Shown: piece after piece, positions 49,283 through 62,008 of the stretch
Position numbering within the stretch: position 1 is the stretch's first letter
Layout of the letters: every line of letters begins with the position of its first letter
NCBI GenBank assembly: GCA_964016875.1
Contig: OZ024737.1
Coordinates: forward strand, 32,427,683 to 32,491,682
Source of the DNA: Fallopia convolvulus
Taxonomy: Eukaryota; Streptophyta; Magnoliopsida; Caryophyllales; Polygonaceae
Length of the DNA: 64,000 bases
Direction of reading: 5' to 3'
Translations under genes and position numbers: made by a program
The notes under the pieces: model-generated
Database searches by the model: none
Told to the model about the DNA's origin: nothing
Seen by the model: the letters and a program-made list of their open reading frames with translations, nothing else

Positions 49283-49871
49283 TCTTATCCTCACACAAAA
49301 AATACTAAGAATCTTAGTGTTGGATACAACAAGTCAACCCAACCTATAGTGTGCAAAATGGACCATTTACATTCCTACTCACACTAGTACAATTCAAGCC
49401 TTTTGTAGTGATCGGAAACCACTAGAATATGCTTAAAAAATGCAACAAAAGACTTAAGGCAGCGGTTGTTCCACCGCCGTATCCGCTTATGTTGCAATAG
49501 ATATATAGTGGCGGTTTTCAAAAGGTGAGGCAGCGGTTACCAATCGATACCCAAAACCGCCGCAATAGAAAAGAACAACCCCAACTATAAAATGTGAAGC
49601 TTCTTCAATCGGCAATAGTTAAGAATCAAAACTAGCTAGACTCAGAAATTAGACAAAAATCCCATCTTTTACAAAACTAAAATATAGAAAAGGACCATAT
49701 ATATGAATACCTTGTAAAACATAATGCACTTTCTCTAAACCGAACCTTAATTAATTGCTTCGACTTTTAATCATGACAAGAATGTAACGAGCTTGATTTT
49801 GTGTCTATGCCTCGTCCACCACCCGCTAAGCCACTAGAGGCGCAAAATGCTCCACATGAGAACTAACTATC
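49283..49871. other. Intergenic, possible CACTA-type terminus
   Basis: CACTAGTACAATTCAAG at 49384 resembles a CACTA (En/Spm) end, and nearby repeats of GGCAGCGGTT and GGCGGTTTTC (49455-49565) resemble its subterminal repeats. No partner end was found. The rest is the 3' flank of the PUT gene. Confidence 0.35.
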
Positions 49872-52027
49872 TTATAAGTCAGGCAGCGTCGCATTTGTCG
49901 AAAACTTCATCCATCTCTTCTTCTCAACATATTGGAGACCCGGTCTCAACCCGAGCCCGATCACAACCACCACGACGCTTACAACCATAACCTTGAACGA
50001 AGAAAGAGCCAACACTACGCAACTCAACACCGTCAGAGGAACGCACATCAAAACCGATCCAACGGTTCCAACCGGGATCTTAAAAGGACGCGCCGCATCC
50101 GGCTTCTTAACCCGTAGCGTGACAAACGCCACAAACTCCATTATCATCCCGAAGCAATACAAGAAATTCTCGGCAGCAACGATCTCGTCAAAGCTCAACC
50201 AAGAAAGCATAACAACCCCGGAAGCCGAAAACAGGATCCCGATGGTCGGCGTCCCGAACCGCGACCGTCTCGCGAAGAGCTCGGGAATCATCCCTCTCTC
50301 GGCCATCCCCAAGAGCTGGAACGAGTCGCCGCTCATCTCCGTCACGAACATTCCCATGTTGGACATGGCGGCCGCGCCTTGTACCCACCAGCTCAGCCAC
50401 GCCCCACCCACGATCCTCGCCACGTCAGCGAAGTACCCGTCGGTCCAAGCCGACCGGTCCACTTCGGCAGCTCCCGTTCCAGCTAGGAGCGGGAAGAAGT
50501 AGCAAGATACAACAAGCAACAACGCACACAACAACGCCCTCGGAATCGTCCGCCTCGGGTCCTTGACCTCGCCCGCCAACGTACTAATCCCGTCCCAATA
50601 GTTCAAATTCCAAAACAACGTGTTCAGGTACAAGCGCCAGTTCACGGATTTCAAGTCGACCTGGAGCCACCTCGAAGGCTTCAGCCTCGGGATCGAGATC
50701 GACGTGAGAACCGCGAAAGGGAGGATCGAGACGACGCCCAAGACTACGTTAGCCCATCCGACGATGGCCATGCCGAAGTAGTTCAAGAGCGTGAGGCCTG
50801 CGGTGAGGGCGAGGATGGCGGCGGTTCTGGGGAAACCGTGGCCGAGGGCCGGGATGGAGGACTTGAGGTAGTCGAGGAAGAGGACGGGGTAGAGGGCGTT
50901 GTCGATGACGCCGCTGATCCACTTGATCCAGCCTTGTTGGAAGCCCCAGAAGGGGCCGAGGGCGGTCGAGACCCAGACGACGTAGCCGCCGTTCTCGGGG
51001 AGCATTGTGGCGAGCTCGGCGGTTATGAGGGCCTCCGGGACGCTCCATAGGAAGGGGAAGATGAGGAAGCCGAGGAGGGCGAGGAGGGGGCCGGCAGCGC
51101 CTACGGTGTCTTCGATGCCGAAGGGCCCGCCGGAGACGCCGTAGAAGATGAGGAAAATGAGGGGGAGAAGTGGGAGCTTGTTTTGGGGAGGTGGAGGGGA
51201 TGTGATAGGGAGGTTGGTGGTGGTGTGTAGCTCTCCCATTTGTATAGATGGTTGCACCACCGTCGTTTTCTGCAATTCAATTTGCTGTGAATTAGATTAG
51301 GACGTATATTTGTTGAACAAAAAGAGAGGATAATAGATATATAGGAATAAATTTGTAGTAGTTATTGTTTTGTAGGTAAGTATATACAAGGGATTATAAA
51401 GGAGCTTAGTATTGGGCACGATTGCACGAGGAATGTATGATCGATGAGTTGAGTTTATACATACGCATATGGTACAATCATACCACGTTGACCGTACCAA
51501 TGCCTAAATGCACTAAGATAAGCGTGAAATAGATCACTTCCAAAGCCAATGGATGATCCAAAGTAAAGAATGCTAAAGTGCAACAAAGTCACAAGCTATA
51601 TTTTCAGACTGGTAGATATATCCAAAAAAACGAAGAAGAAGAAGAAGAAAAAGATGCTCCTAAAGAGGTTATGACAGAGATGGCAGTTTACACTAACTGT
51701 TTTTTCTCAAAATCAAATTACCAATAACCACTTGAATAATTGAAGAGTTAATAATAAACTCAAGCTTTTCTCAAAAGTACAAGAAACTCGTGCTCTCAAC
51801 CAGCGTTATCAATAGACAATTATAACAAACAAAATCATTCAGAGTAAGACACTAATACTATAGACGGTTACCTCTAAGCTTTTGTCAGCTCCTTGAGATG
51901 GAGAAAACGACATCGTTTCACGATGAGGTGAGAGATCAGAACGAGCAGCTGCAGCTGCAGCTTCGCTCTGCGAGTTAATAGCATAGGGTGGATCTCCACC
52001 GGCAACACTAGGCCCAGCGGCAGCCAT
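49872..52027 (-). CDS. Polyamine transporter (PUT/LAT type, APC superfamily)
   Basis: This is a membrane transporter of the plant PUT family, which moves putrescine, spermidine and spermine (and paraquat) across membranes. Exons 51872-52027 and 49872-51269 join in phase 0 to about 517 aa. The N-terminal 80 residues are hydrophilic with an Ala run. About 12 hydrophobic segments then follow, starting PLIFLIFYGVSGGPFGIEDTV, the conserved substrate-site region of TM1. Other family blocks are PEALITAELATMLPENGGYVVW, FWGFQQGWIKWISGVIDNALYP, and FWNLNYWDGISTLAGEVKDP. The large exon is unusually GC-rich relative to the surroundings, which produces several long shadow frames. The ATG at 52025-52027 was chosen because the exon has a GTAACC donor in phase. 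An internal Met (MGELHTTT) could be an alternative start. Confidence 0.93.
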
Positions 52028-53265
52028 GACTTCCGATGTTCTCGACGGGGAAGTACTTAATCACGATATTTAAATTGACTCCATATCCTACGAAGCCTAT
52101 GAACAACAAAATCAGATTTCTAGCTATGATCAACCTAACTGGGTTGAATAGATTTTTGTTTGCTTTTAATTAAGAAGGAGATGGATGTAGCTCAGAAGCT
52201 CTAGCGAGGTAACTAGGCGAGAGGAACTAGTGGTACTAAACAAGTCTGGCGCTTCTAAAATATCTCGTTCAAAGGTTTAATTTTCTTCTTATCCTTTCGG
52301 TTCATTTATGACTTTTTTTTTTTTTTTTCTTATGTCAATTTGGATTGTACTATAGGTATGACTAAACTTCGAAGAGGTGTATATAGTGACAACTGACAAC
52401 TGACGTCGGGTCAACTGGACACACGAGATATGTTAGAATACCCAACCAAATCCCCCATACCGGCCATATCAAGCCAATTTGATGACCAATCAAAGCAAAG
52501 GCAAGACAACGGTGATTGATTCCGATAGGATTTTATATGATTGCTTCAGAAATTGAAGTCACCACCCAGAGGATTTTATATGATTGCTTCCGATGGATGG
52601 GGAGGAAGGTGACGCAAATATATTGATACTTTGAAGTTGTTAGAATAGCTCACACGAGATGTGTATTGATTTTGTTATTGCCTGCCCTTTGCTGAAATGT
52701 TTTGCTGTTGAACCTATTGTATATTCAGAACTCTAGTCCGAGGAACTTTTTATCTTTCTTTGATAAGAAGTACTGACTTTCAGTAAGCTTCTAAATCAGA
52801 TGCATTATTTTAGGCCTTACCTGCATAACAGATAAATTGAAATGATAATGTTATCAAAAGCTTTACGGATTACCCCCGAATAAATTGAATTCAAGTTAAC
52901 CAATAATGAGATACTGAGATGAACAAAAAAGACATGCATTTGATTATCTTTTCTCTGACTGCAGAATATGAGCAAATAACTCCTTCGGCCACACACTTGT
53001 TTGAACTTCCAGATACGGAAGTTCTCTCCTAACCAAATCCAAAAACTCCAAACACAACAATTAGAAACAACAAATAACAAATCAGGTTCATTGTTTAACA
53101 AGACTAATCATTAAGCGCATGTAGAATAGCAGGTCTCAGGCCAATGCCTCTTCTTGTTAAACCCTTACAACATCCCAAAGGAACATTATCGTTCCCTTGT
53201 TCCAGCATCGTTGTCGTCACATATTAGTAAAGACCATTCTCTCCTTTACTAGAGGGATTTGGAGT
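52028..53265. other. Intergenic: PUT promoter side and RPN8 3' flank
   Basis: Contains a T-rich run (52311-52329) and AT-rich DNA. No gene is seen. The open frame at 52817-53101 lacks any feature and is probably chance. Confidence 0.45.
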
Positions 53266-56200
53266 TTAGCTTCCAGCAGTAGCAGGCACAGCCACTGACT
53301 TGGAGTCTTCCGCCTTCTCATGCTCCTTGTTCAGCATCTGATCAACAATCACTCATCATATAAGACTAGATAAAACATTAAGACTAGAGGAATCAAGGAC
53401 GAAGATCAACTAGTTAATGCAGGAATAATATAACAGTTGACCAGCCAGATTGTCATGAAAAACCATTGAATAGATGCATAAAATATTCATGTTTAACAAA
53501 TTCAGTAACATAATATTCAAGTGAATTTAATCATTTAGACATCATGTTACAAGAACAGATCACCTTGTTGTTGATGAGGTTGTGGAGAGCAATTACACTC
53601 CGGATGACAGAAGACAGATATATAACTAGCATCATATCATTTGTTTTTACTGCAGAGACAATAAAGCGATCATAAGATCAGCAGAAAATATAATATGGCA
53701 GGCAAAAGGGGGGAAATTTAGGGTTTATAATCATTCATTTTATTTCAACCTGCAAATGCCTTGATCAGCTCAGACACATTGAGATTTGGAAGTAGGTTGA
53801 ACACATCCTACATAAAACAGAAACAAAAACGAGGATCATTTGACAATATCAAAAGAACAAAAAGTAGAATGATCTACAAAAATTAATTACAAGAAAAAAA
53901 CACCCATGAACAAACCCTGTCCTACTTTACCAAAAAAATATTAGCAGCTAACAAGTATAAGAGGTAAGGTTTAAGGTCAGAAACATCAATTAATTAAGCA
54001 TATTCCCTCAACATAGTAACATTGTGAGATCCTCAATTTAACTGAAAAAATATTCATAAAAAGGTTTAAATTTCATGTCATTTTAACAGATAAAGCAGAC
54101 ACCATAGAAAAAATTTCATTAGCTCACCTGTAAGTGGTACAAAATTTCATGGTTCAATGGAAGTTTTTCATTGATAACAAGGTCAAGGTAGCTGCGTATC
54201 TCCACAAGACGTGCATCAAGCCCCTTAAGAGCTACAAGCTTCCCTGAAACCTGTAATTATAGGGATTAGATGGAATACAACTCACTTAATTCTACTTTCC
54301 CAAAGAAGAGGTGGAAAATCTGGCAAACCAGACAGTCCATTTGGTTTGACCACTAATTACAATCATGTTGGAAGATGGAAAAGACAACAAAAGTGTGTAA
54401 ATGAGCATACCTCTGTGGCTAGAGTGCTGATAGTTGTATCCTTCACATCTCTAAGCAAGTGCTCAACCCCTAGAAGGAAAACAAAGCACTAAATGAAGGG
54501 ACAAAGAAAATTCTTTTGAGACACATACAAGAACTATCTACCAAAAGGAATATATTACATGCATTTTCATTAATTGTGATAAAACATAGCAGATAGAAAC
54601 ATATTAATAATATGAAGCTTCATAAACATACCAATTTCTTCAACTTCGTGTGCGGCTATTTCTGATGGAACATGCACAAACACCTTCTGACTCTTTTGTG
54701 TAGCATTCTGCAACAACATTTTGGTTATTTATTAATATTTAGGACACATAATACTAGCAAGAAATAAAAAACCTAGTTTGAAGGTAGCATTGTAGTTGGC
54801 TCATAGCATTAAGATAACATATCAATGAAGATTTTCCAAATAATAGTTGGTATATATGATAATCATACAGCTTGTGGTCCAAATGAATCAACATTGTAAA
54901 CTGCCTAATGTTGCAAAAGACAATAAGCTGGGATTACCTCCTTAACCTCTTCAACAGCACAATAAGCTTTAGTAGGAATTCCCAACTCCACAGGTTGGAC
55001 ATCAATTATCACCAAGACAGGGTTTGGAACATAGCTGCAAACACCGAGAATGATCATGTAAACAATAGAGACACTAAGGCTATAAAAAATATGCACTGAG
55101 AGAAAACACTAGGTTTGAATAGATGCACTGACATAAGATATAGACTTCAGTCTGTGTCCTTAATTAACCAAAGAGTTGCATGCTGAGGGAAACATCACAT
55201 GGTCAAGTGTACAAGTTCTCCAGGCCAAACCATATTTTATTCTCTTTTTTGGACATATTATTAGACTGAAGTACAGTATATCACTTTAGTGTAAGAGCAC
55301 CACATTGGGAGCGACCCATTTGGGTCTCTCACCAATATAATAATGTTTATTTCAGTGAGGGACTCTCACACCAAAAACAGCCTTTTTTTTTTTTTACTAT
55401 TGTAGAGACTCTTTGAGAGCCCCTCAATGGAGATGCCCTTAAGAGGCTTATCTCTTCCAAGATTTATCATCATTTACTGCACACGTGGATTATTTATTTG
55501 TTATCTTTTAATTTGGGTGGCTGCTGGAAGAGATAAGCCTCTTACACTTCAGCTTCAATTCAAGAATTACGTGCATTACTCTAGTCAATATAAACTGAGA
55601 TTGAAGCCAAAAGAAATTCTATAAGGAGTAAGTAACATCTCAACACAAACAAGGAGATCAAAACTTACAAGTACAAAAAACATTCATTCAAACTTAACAG
55701 CATTTCTATCAAACTTACTAGCAAAGAATTTTTATGGATAATCATTAGAACTTAGATGATTGAAAAATGCTTGCATGATAGTACATAAAAATGTATATAA
55801 TGCCAAAAGAACATTCCAAGAATGAATTCATGATAACATACTCGTTGAACAATCTGTGGACATCTAAGTCATTTTCTCGCAGCTTTGGACCTGTACTGTA
55901 CCAACCAACTACGTGCTCCTTAGCTGAAATTATTATAAAATTAAAACATTAGAGAAGGAACCAATGAAATTAGATCTTCCTAATTTAAGAATAACAAGAC
56001 AAAGACATACCATTGATTCTCCTGAACATGGAAAACATTGCTTCATGGTAGTTGTGGTCAAGGAACCAAATACTGGGGTCCTTATCGTCTTCTTCAAATG
56101 GTACTGCAAGTTCAGTGATAACAATTAGATCAAATAATTGGAAAGAAATTTTCAAATAACATAAAAATAAGATATAAAATTCTCCCTCATCTAAAATTAC

Positions 56201-57308
56201 TATCAGTCTAGCTTTTGGCACAAGTTTAAGGAAAGTACGGAGTATTAATTAAATTCAATTTCTTAAAGTTTTCCTCAATCTTACCACTTATTATATATTT
56301 ACCATCCTTTTGAACCAACGAATGAAGAGTTTGGGTAAATAAGAAGTTTCAATAACAATTCTCATAACTCATTCTTTATTGATTGTCTAAAAATACCTAA
56401 AACCACATATAAAGTTGATCGAAAATCAAAGTGCTATAAAAAATACTACTTATTTTAGATGGACAGGAGTAGATGGGATCTTTTTCTTAATATAAAGCAA
56501 CTCTTATGTTGACAACCACCAACAAGGGACAAAAAAAAAAGCAATATCCTAAAACTGTTATATAAGGTCACTGACATCTGTGATCATATCTCACCAGAAG
56601 ATGTATGTTTATGTTAATCTTAGTTACAGTGACTTGTATCTATGTCATACATCAAAACCACATGACTGAATTCAGCTTCTATAATTGTGGGTCATTATTT
56701 TGCTGAACCTAGATTCCGGCATGATAAGTGGCACAAAATGATCGCAAAATTCAAAGAAAAAATTAGTTTTCAGACTTCAATTTTAGAACTCAAGCTTGAA
56801 TCTTTTTTTGGTCCAAAAGCTTGAATCTTTTAAAACATAATGTATTATCTACAATGTGTCAGTTGCTGAAACCACCAATGTAACAATAACTTCCAACTCC
56901 AAGCCATATACAAGTTATTGATACTCCCCATCTTTTGAGTAATGGAGCAAACAAGAGGCAGAACACTAGAACCGAGCACAACCGTAATCTAACAGAAAAC
57001 AGCCTCCTCGGATACGATTTCACAGAAAACCCTAACCCTAACATTACCAGTAACCAACAGCCACAAGAATTGCAATCCAGATCCAAATTTGACAGAGATC
57101 GGGGCAGAGAGAAACACAAACCTGCATAGCTGTTACTGATATCGACGGTGCCTTTGTAGGAACTACCGAGCAAGACTCCGACGACTCGTTTGCGGGTATC
57201 GCGGGCGACACGGTTGTAGTGGTCGACGATGCTGAGAAGCACGAGAGGATGAACTATCACCTTCTCGATTGGGCGAGAAGAAATCTGTTGTGTTTTGATA
57301 ACATCCAT
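53266..57308 (-). CDS. RPN8: 26S proteasome regulatory subunit RPN8 (PSMD7)
   Basis: This MPN-domain lid subunit of the 19S particle pairs with the deubiquitinase RPN11. Ten exons join in phase: 57122-57308, 56011-56103, 55842-55923, 54938-55034, 54632-54707, 54411-54469, 54128-54250, 53750-53807, 53564-53649 and 53266-53337, about 310 aa as expected. The MPN domain begins EKVIVHPLVLLSIVDHYNR and has GVLLGS and VVGWYSTGPKL. The catalytic HxH zinc motif of JAMM proteases is absent, as usual in RPN8. The second half (MaoC/Rpn11-C type helices) includes DARLVEIRSYLDLVI and LNHEILYHLQDVFNLLPNL. The intron between exons 3 and 4 carries two MITE-like elements. The lysine-rich C-terminal tail seen in animals is short here (KAEDSKSVAVPATAGS). 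Confidence 0.96.
55292..55441. repeat. Tourist-like MITE in RPN8 intron
   Basis: The left end TAAGAGCACCACATTGGGAG and the inverse right end TTAAGGGCATCTCCATTGAG form imperfect terminal repeats around a 150-bp insert. The GAGCATCTCCAATGG-like terminus with a TAA/TTA site is typical of plant Harbinger MITEs. A 12-13 base T run lies inside. Confidence 0.65.
55440..55544. repeat. Short perfect inverted repeat (20-bp arms) in RPN8 intron
   Basis: TAAGAGGCTTATCTCTTCCA (55440-55459) is exactly inverted at 55525-55544, with 65 bp between. It abuts the preceding MITE, so it may be a second small MITE or a foldback formed with it. Confidence 0.8.
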
Positions 57309-58600
57309 ATCTCTCTCACAACTAAGATACGAAGATTACTAGATATCTGAAACTTCGAAGCAACTCCGTTATTCAATGGAGAACAAGAGAAATTGATTTG
57401 ATTTTGCAAACCGACCTAACCCTTTTCTTTCTCGCCCTCCTGCTCTTTCCTGTTCGTCTCTCCTTTGTGCTTCTCGGCTTGTGCTTAGTTTAAGCTTTGC
57501 TTTTCTGGCAAGTCAGATCCTGGATTCACACGGGCCATAAGAAAATTAATGGGCCTTTTATAGACAGGTCCAGCTCTAAGTTAAATGTTGGGCTTGTTTG
57601 ACAAAATCCAAACAACATTTTAGCCTATATCGTTTTTTAGTTTCGGTAGAGTTTGTTTATAAGGCCAAATTGCACTAAATAGCCTCATCTTTGAGGGTTG
57701 TTGCAACTAATAGCTTGATCTTTATAAAATGTAAAATATAACATAATCTTTGAACTTGTTGCGGAAGATAGCCTCGAGGTAAGTTTAAGTAAAACTATTA
57801 TTATGGCGATACCATATTATGGGACGTCGAATGAGATCTTATTTACGGTGAGATTATGCACTATTATATATCTTATTATGTGGGGTGATTTATAAGATAA
57901 TTATAGTGAAAGAGTACTAACAACCAAATCTCCTAATTTATGTGATTTTCTCCCACTAATGTTACAGTTTCCATTTTCATTATCTCCATTTCAGTTTATT
58001 CTTGCTTTTCACTTACAAATCTCGTTCTCTCCTAATCTTCTTACATCATCTTACTTATTGGGTTCAACTTGTTACTTGTTCAATTTTTTCATCATCTCCA
58101 AGTCCTTGCATGTTTCACTATCCAAATCTTCTACATATACATTCAATAATCTTGTTTCTTTACTGCGATTTCTTGCTTATTTTTTATTTGAAATGATTCT
58201 GGTTTCCCCGTCGCATTCACATATATTCACCATTTATTCACAGATTTTGTTCGCTTTCTCGATCGTCTGACGTTTGCATCAGATTCTTGTTTCATGTTGA
58301 ATTAGATATTGAAAATTTACTGTATTCTTGACATTCTAAACCTACTTGCACCACCTCCACTCAAACCACCACATATGGGCAATGAAGCGGCTAAAATATA
58401 TGACACCAATGTTGATAAATACCACTACAAACCAATTATACAGAACAAAACAACGAAATTAAATTAATAATTTGGAAAAAAACATAGGTATTATATAAAT
58501 TTAACTTTGATGGTGCTAAAAAACAATGGTAAAACGTCTATTGATTATGTCACAAGAAATAACCCGAGAGTGGTGAAATTCTTTGTAGTGAAATCGTGTG
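57309..58600. other. Intergenic, RPN8 promoter and AT-rich DNA
   Basis: RPN8 promoter, then a stretch (57660-57800) with phrases such as AAATTGCACTAAATAGCC that occur in plant Mutator-like MITEs, although termini were not found. The open frames at 57959-58270 are hydrophobic chance frames without domains. Confidence 0.4.
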
Positions 58601-58604
58601 TGCA

Positions 58605-58925
58605 TAATAGTGGATTGAAGGCGATAACTTGCAGCTGGTCAAGGCCGTGCTCGGCGACTGGCGCTGCCCATGGGAGATTGAGATGTTGCGTTTGGACATC
58701 CATTGCTTGCTTGCTCGGTTCCAGGATTGGAGTATCTCTCATGTGTTTCGGGACTGCAATTCTGTGGCGGACTTCATCGCTGGATCCTTCAGACGTGCCT
58801 CCACCTTCCCGCTTGCAGCTGATCTGGGTTTTTTCACCCTCATCCGTTAGGATGCTCTAGGGAGTCTAGGGCGACCACGATTTTGATTGTGGTTACCCTA
58901 ATTTCTTTCCTTATCAAAAAAAAAA
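58605..58925 (+). mobile_element. LINE 3' end fragment (RNase H tail)
   Basis: Encodes LVKAVLGDW and then CLLARFQDWSISHVFRDCNSVADFIAGS, the end of a LINE-type RNase H. A 3' UTR and a run of A at 58917-58925 follow. The homologous region at 39137-39325 is about two-thirds identical at the protein level by eye. This copy is 5'-truncated, and its reading frame is broken by the end of the window's LINE homology near 58600. Confidence 0.8.
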
Positions 58926-60480
58926 GTGAGTGCACTTTGGAAATGGGTGAAAGGAGCCATAAGGTTAGGAATAAATAAATTGAAAAATAAGGGCAATAAC
59001 ATGTGCATGATTGATAAAATGAGAAATAATTGGAAAAGACCATGAAAATTGTTATTATTTTGTCGGATATGAAAATGGATATCTTGTTCTTCTCACACTT
59101 TAAAATTGAAAAGTCTCTTAAGGATGCGAATAAAGTAACAGATAATTGGCCTATTTGAGCCATTTATCTCAACCAATTGTATGTTAATCAAGAGATTTGA
59201 ACTCTCCGAAAGATTCATCATATTTCGTACCTCAAATGTGAATTATTCTAATTAGGACTATAATCAAACCAAGCCAAGTTGTGTTGTGAATTGCTCAAAC
59301 TCAACTTAGTTAAAAATAGGCAAGTTGGAGCTCAAACACGAGCTTTGTTCGAGCTCAAAATCCTATTGGAGTTTGGTTCATTTAGATACTCACCGAGCTT
59401 CAAGTTAGCTCGAGAGCCTCTCATTTAGTTTTTTCCTGAGACAAGCTCACGAACAGCTTGTTTGTTTGATCATCTATTCAAACAAATTAAACTACTTAGC
59501 TTGAAAGAGATTACCAAAACCATGTAATCGTACTTAAACTGTATATTACACAATATATATATATATGTATATAGTTGAGCATATTCTTAGCATATAATCT
59601 AGTTTGTTATGAATGTATAATCTAGTTGCTCATGAACAAACGAGCCGAGTTTTCTTGTGCTCAAGCGTAGTTCATTTATCTTTTAAGCCTTAAAAATTGT
59701 GCTCAAATTCGACTCATTATAAATCGAGTTGAACACAAACCAGACTTAACAGAGCCGAATATTGAATTGCTTACGACGACTATGTTTATTTATAACCCTA
59801 ATCCTAATCACTTACCCTATAAAAGAAAGTTAAGCATGTTATGTGCATATATTTATAGCAGCATTAGAGCATGTTTATAAATCAAATTTCTAGAACCCTA
59901 CTTTCTCCACTTTTTTAATTTCTCTCTCTGTCATGTCATTCGAGTATCTCATACCCATTTTACCATTTTATCAATCAATTTTCAAGCATCCCACAAAGTT
60001 ATTTTTTCCTTTCTATCAACCTTCATTTCATTTAAAATTAGGAATATACCCTTTATTATCAATTACCAAAATACTTATTTACTTATATTATAAATTTAAA
60101 TTATTAATTAATTTGATGATTCAAATCAAAAATAAAATTACACATTTTTTGGATTTTCAAAGAAAAAAAAAACGTAACGCAATATATAATTTGATGATTC
60201 AATCCAAGCTAAAAAAATAACAATAAATGCAAGAAAATCACAAGAACAACAATTAAAGGTGACAATTTAGATCTAGTACTTGGAAAATATAAAATTGAAC
60301 ACATAACAAATAATTAAAGCAACACATAACAAGAGAACACCCTAATATTTTTCATTGAAAACTTTCCAAATGTGCTTCTTTAGGTCTGTCTTAAGTTGTT
60401 GTGTGTAACTGGATCATGAAGTTTAATTCTCGATTGGATAAAGTTCTTCATAATCAATGGTCTATCACATCGCCATGAGA
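58926..60480. other. Intergenic repeats
   Basis: 59260-59760 is rich in GAGCTC/CAAGCT phrases (for example GAGCTCAAACACGAGC) that form diverged inverted repeats, in the style of a non-autonomous DNA transposon, but no ends were resolved. The rest is AT-rich and without genes. Confidence 0.35.
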
Positions 60481-61060
60481 AATCATCATCTTAGTTATCG
60501 TCCGCTTCACTATCGCCTTCATCAAATTGAGGAATAACATTACATAGTCTACTTGCTCTTTCATAAGTATCTCACTCATTTTTCACAATAATATTATGGA
60601 AAATGATACAAGTTGTCATTATCTTCCCAAATTTCCCAGGATCCCAAGATAGTGTTGCGTTATGGACTATTATAAGATGAGATTGCAACACTCCAAACCC
60701 TTTTTCCACATCTTTGTGACATGACTCTTACTTTTGGGCAAATAACTTAGCGTTTGGGCCTTGTGGGAGCTTAATTGATTGAATAAATGTCGACAAAGGG
60801 GGATAGATACCATCAATGCGATAATATCCCTTGTTGTGTGTGTCCATTGACTGTGAAAATCACATATGGAGTTGTATCTTGCAAGATGTCATAAAATACT
60901 AGAGATCGGTCAAGAACATTAATATCATTACATGTACCTGAAAAAATGCATACCAAAACCAAATGTCTTCTAATACGATGACTTCTAGTATAATTGTTAC
61001 AGTTTTATGATCTCCACGGGCGAACATGCCTTTCCATGCATCAACACAATTTTTTCACTC

Positions 61061-61161
61061 CTAGTGCATACAATCAATGGAGCCCAACATCCTAAGAAAT
61101 CCATGAGCCTCTCAATTTTCCACCTCTAGTGCATACAATCAATGGAGCCCAGCATCCTAAG
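61061..61161 (-). repeat. 65-bp tandem duplication within the transposase pseudogene
   Basis: The 36-bp segment around CAATCAATGGAGCCCA and CATCCTAAG occurs at 61061-61096 and again at 61126-61161. It duplicates the codons for LGSIDCMH on the minus strand. Confidence 0.8.
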
Positions 61162-61862
61162 AGAAAATTGGGCATAGCCTAGCTCCCTCCCCCTTTCAAT
61201 GTATGTTCGACGACGACACGGTCTTGAACTTTCTCTTTGTTGAACTCTTTATTTGAGCTCATCTACAATCGTTTTCTACTCGTGTAAATAAGCTTCTAAC
61301 TAGCCCTCCACAATGGAGCTAGAACTGGAAAGGAGAGGATCAGTGTTTGAAGACTCTAATTTTGAGTCATACATCATTAGAAGTTCAAGGGTTTGGAGAT
61401 TTTTTGAGTTTGAAGAATTTAGACCACCCACCACAGTAGGGTAAAACCCACAAAAATCCCAAATATACTTTATATATATGTATCTCCTACCATAAGCTAC
61501 ATCATATTTCCCCGATTTTTTTACCACACGTGAATAGGAAAACCCCATATATACCTTGTACATTCACTTGCTATATTTGTCGCCATATTATTATTTATCT
61601 CTTTATTCCTTTTATACCTTTTTCCATACAACTAATAATTAAGTTATTTCAAATATACCCCTTTTTTAATTATAGTTATAATATAAAGTTATCCTTTAAT
61701 TTAATGTTTTTAAATTTTGATATGATAAAAATTATATTGTTACATAATTCATAACAAGTTTGTTAATTTGAGCCTAATATATTGAATATAATCGGATCAA
61801 ATTTTAATTTAATTTTAATTTAATACATAAGAATTAATTAAGGTTGCATAAAACAACATATA

Positions 61863-62008
61863 TTCACTGCAAAAAAGAGCAGATTTAGCGACCACGAATC
61901 CAAAATATAGTCGCTAATCGGTTAGCGACCACTTGGTCGCCAAATCGTAGCTCTGATTTGGCGACCGCTTGGTTGCTGATTAGCAACCAAGTGGTCGCTA
62001 ATCTAGAC
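61863..62008. mobile_element. CACTA (En/Spm)-like terminal fragment
   Basis: CACTGCAAAAAAGAGCAGATTTAGCGACC closely follows the CACTRCAAGAAAA...GCGACC pattern of plant CACTA ends, and GGTCGC/GCGACC repeats fill the next 120 bp in both orientations. It abuts the Harbinger transposase exactly after the codons for LGSLD, so it marks an insertion or recombination point. Confidence 0.6.

Noticed and set aside
57959..58270. 103-residue hydrophobic frame near 58 kb
   Set aside because: Composition is what translated T-rich DNA gives. There are no motifs or promoter context.
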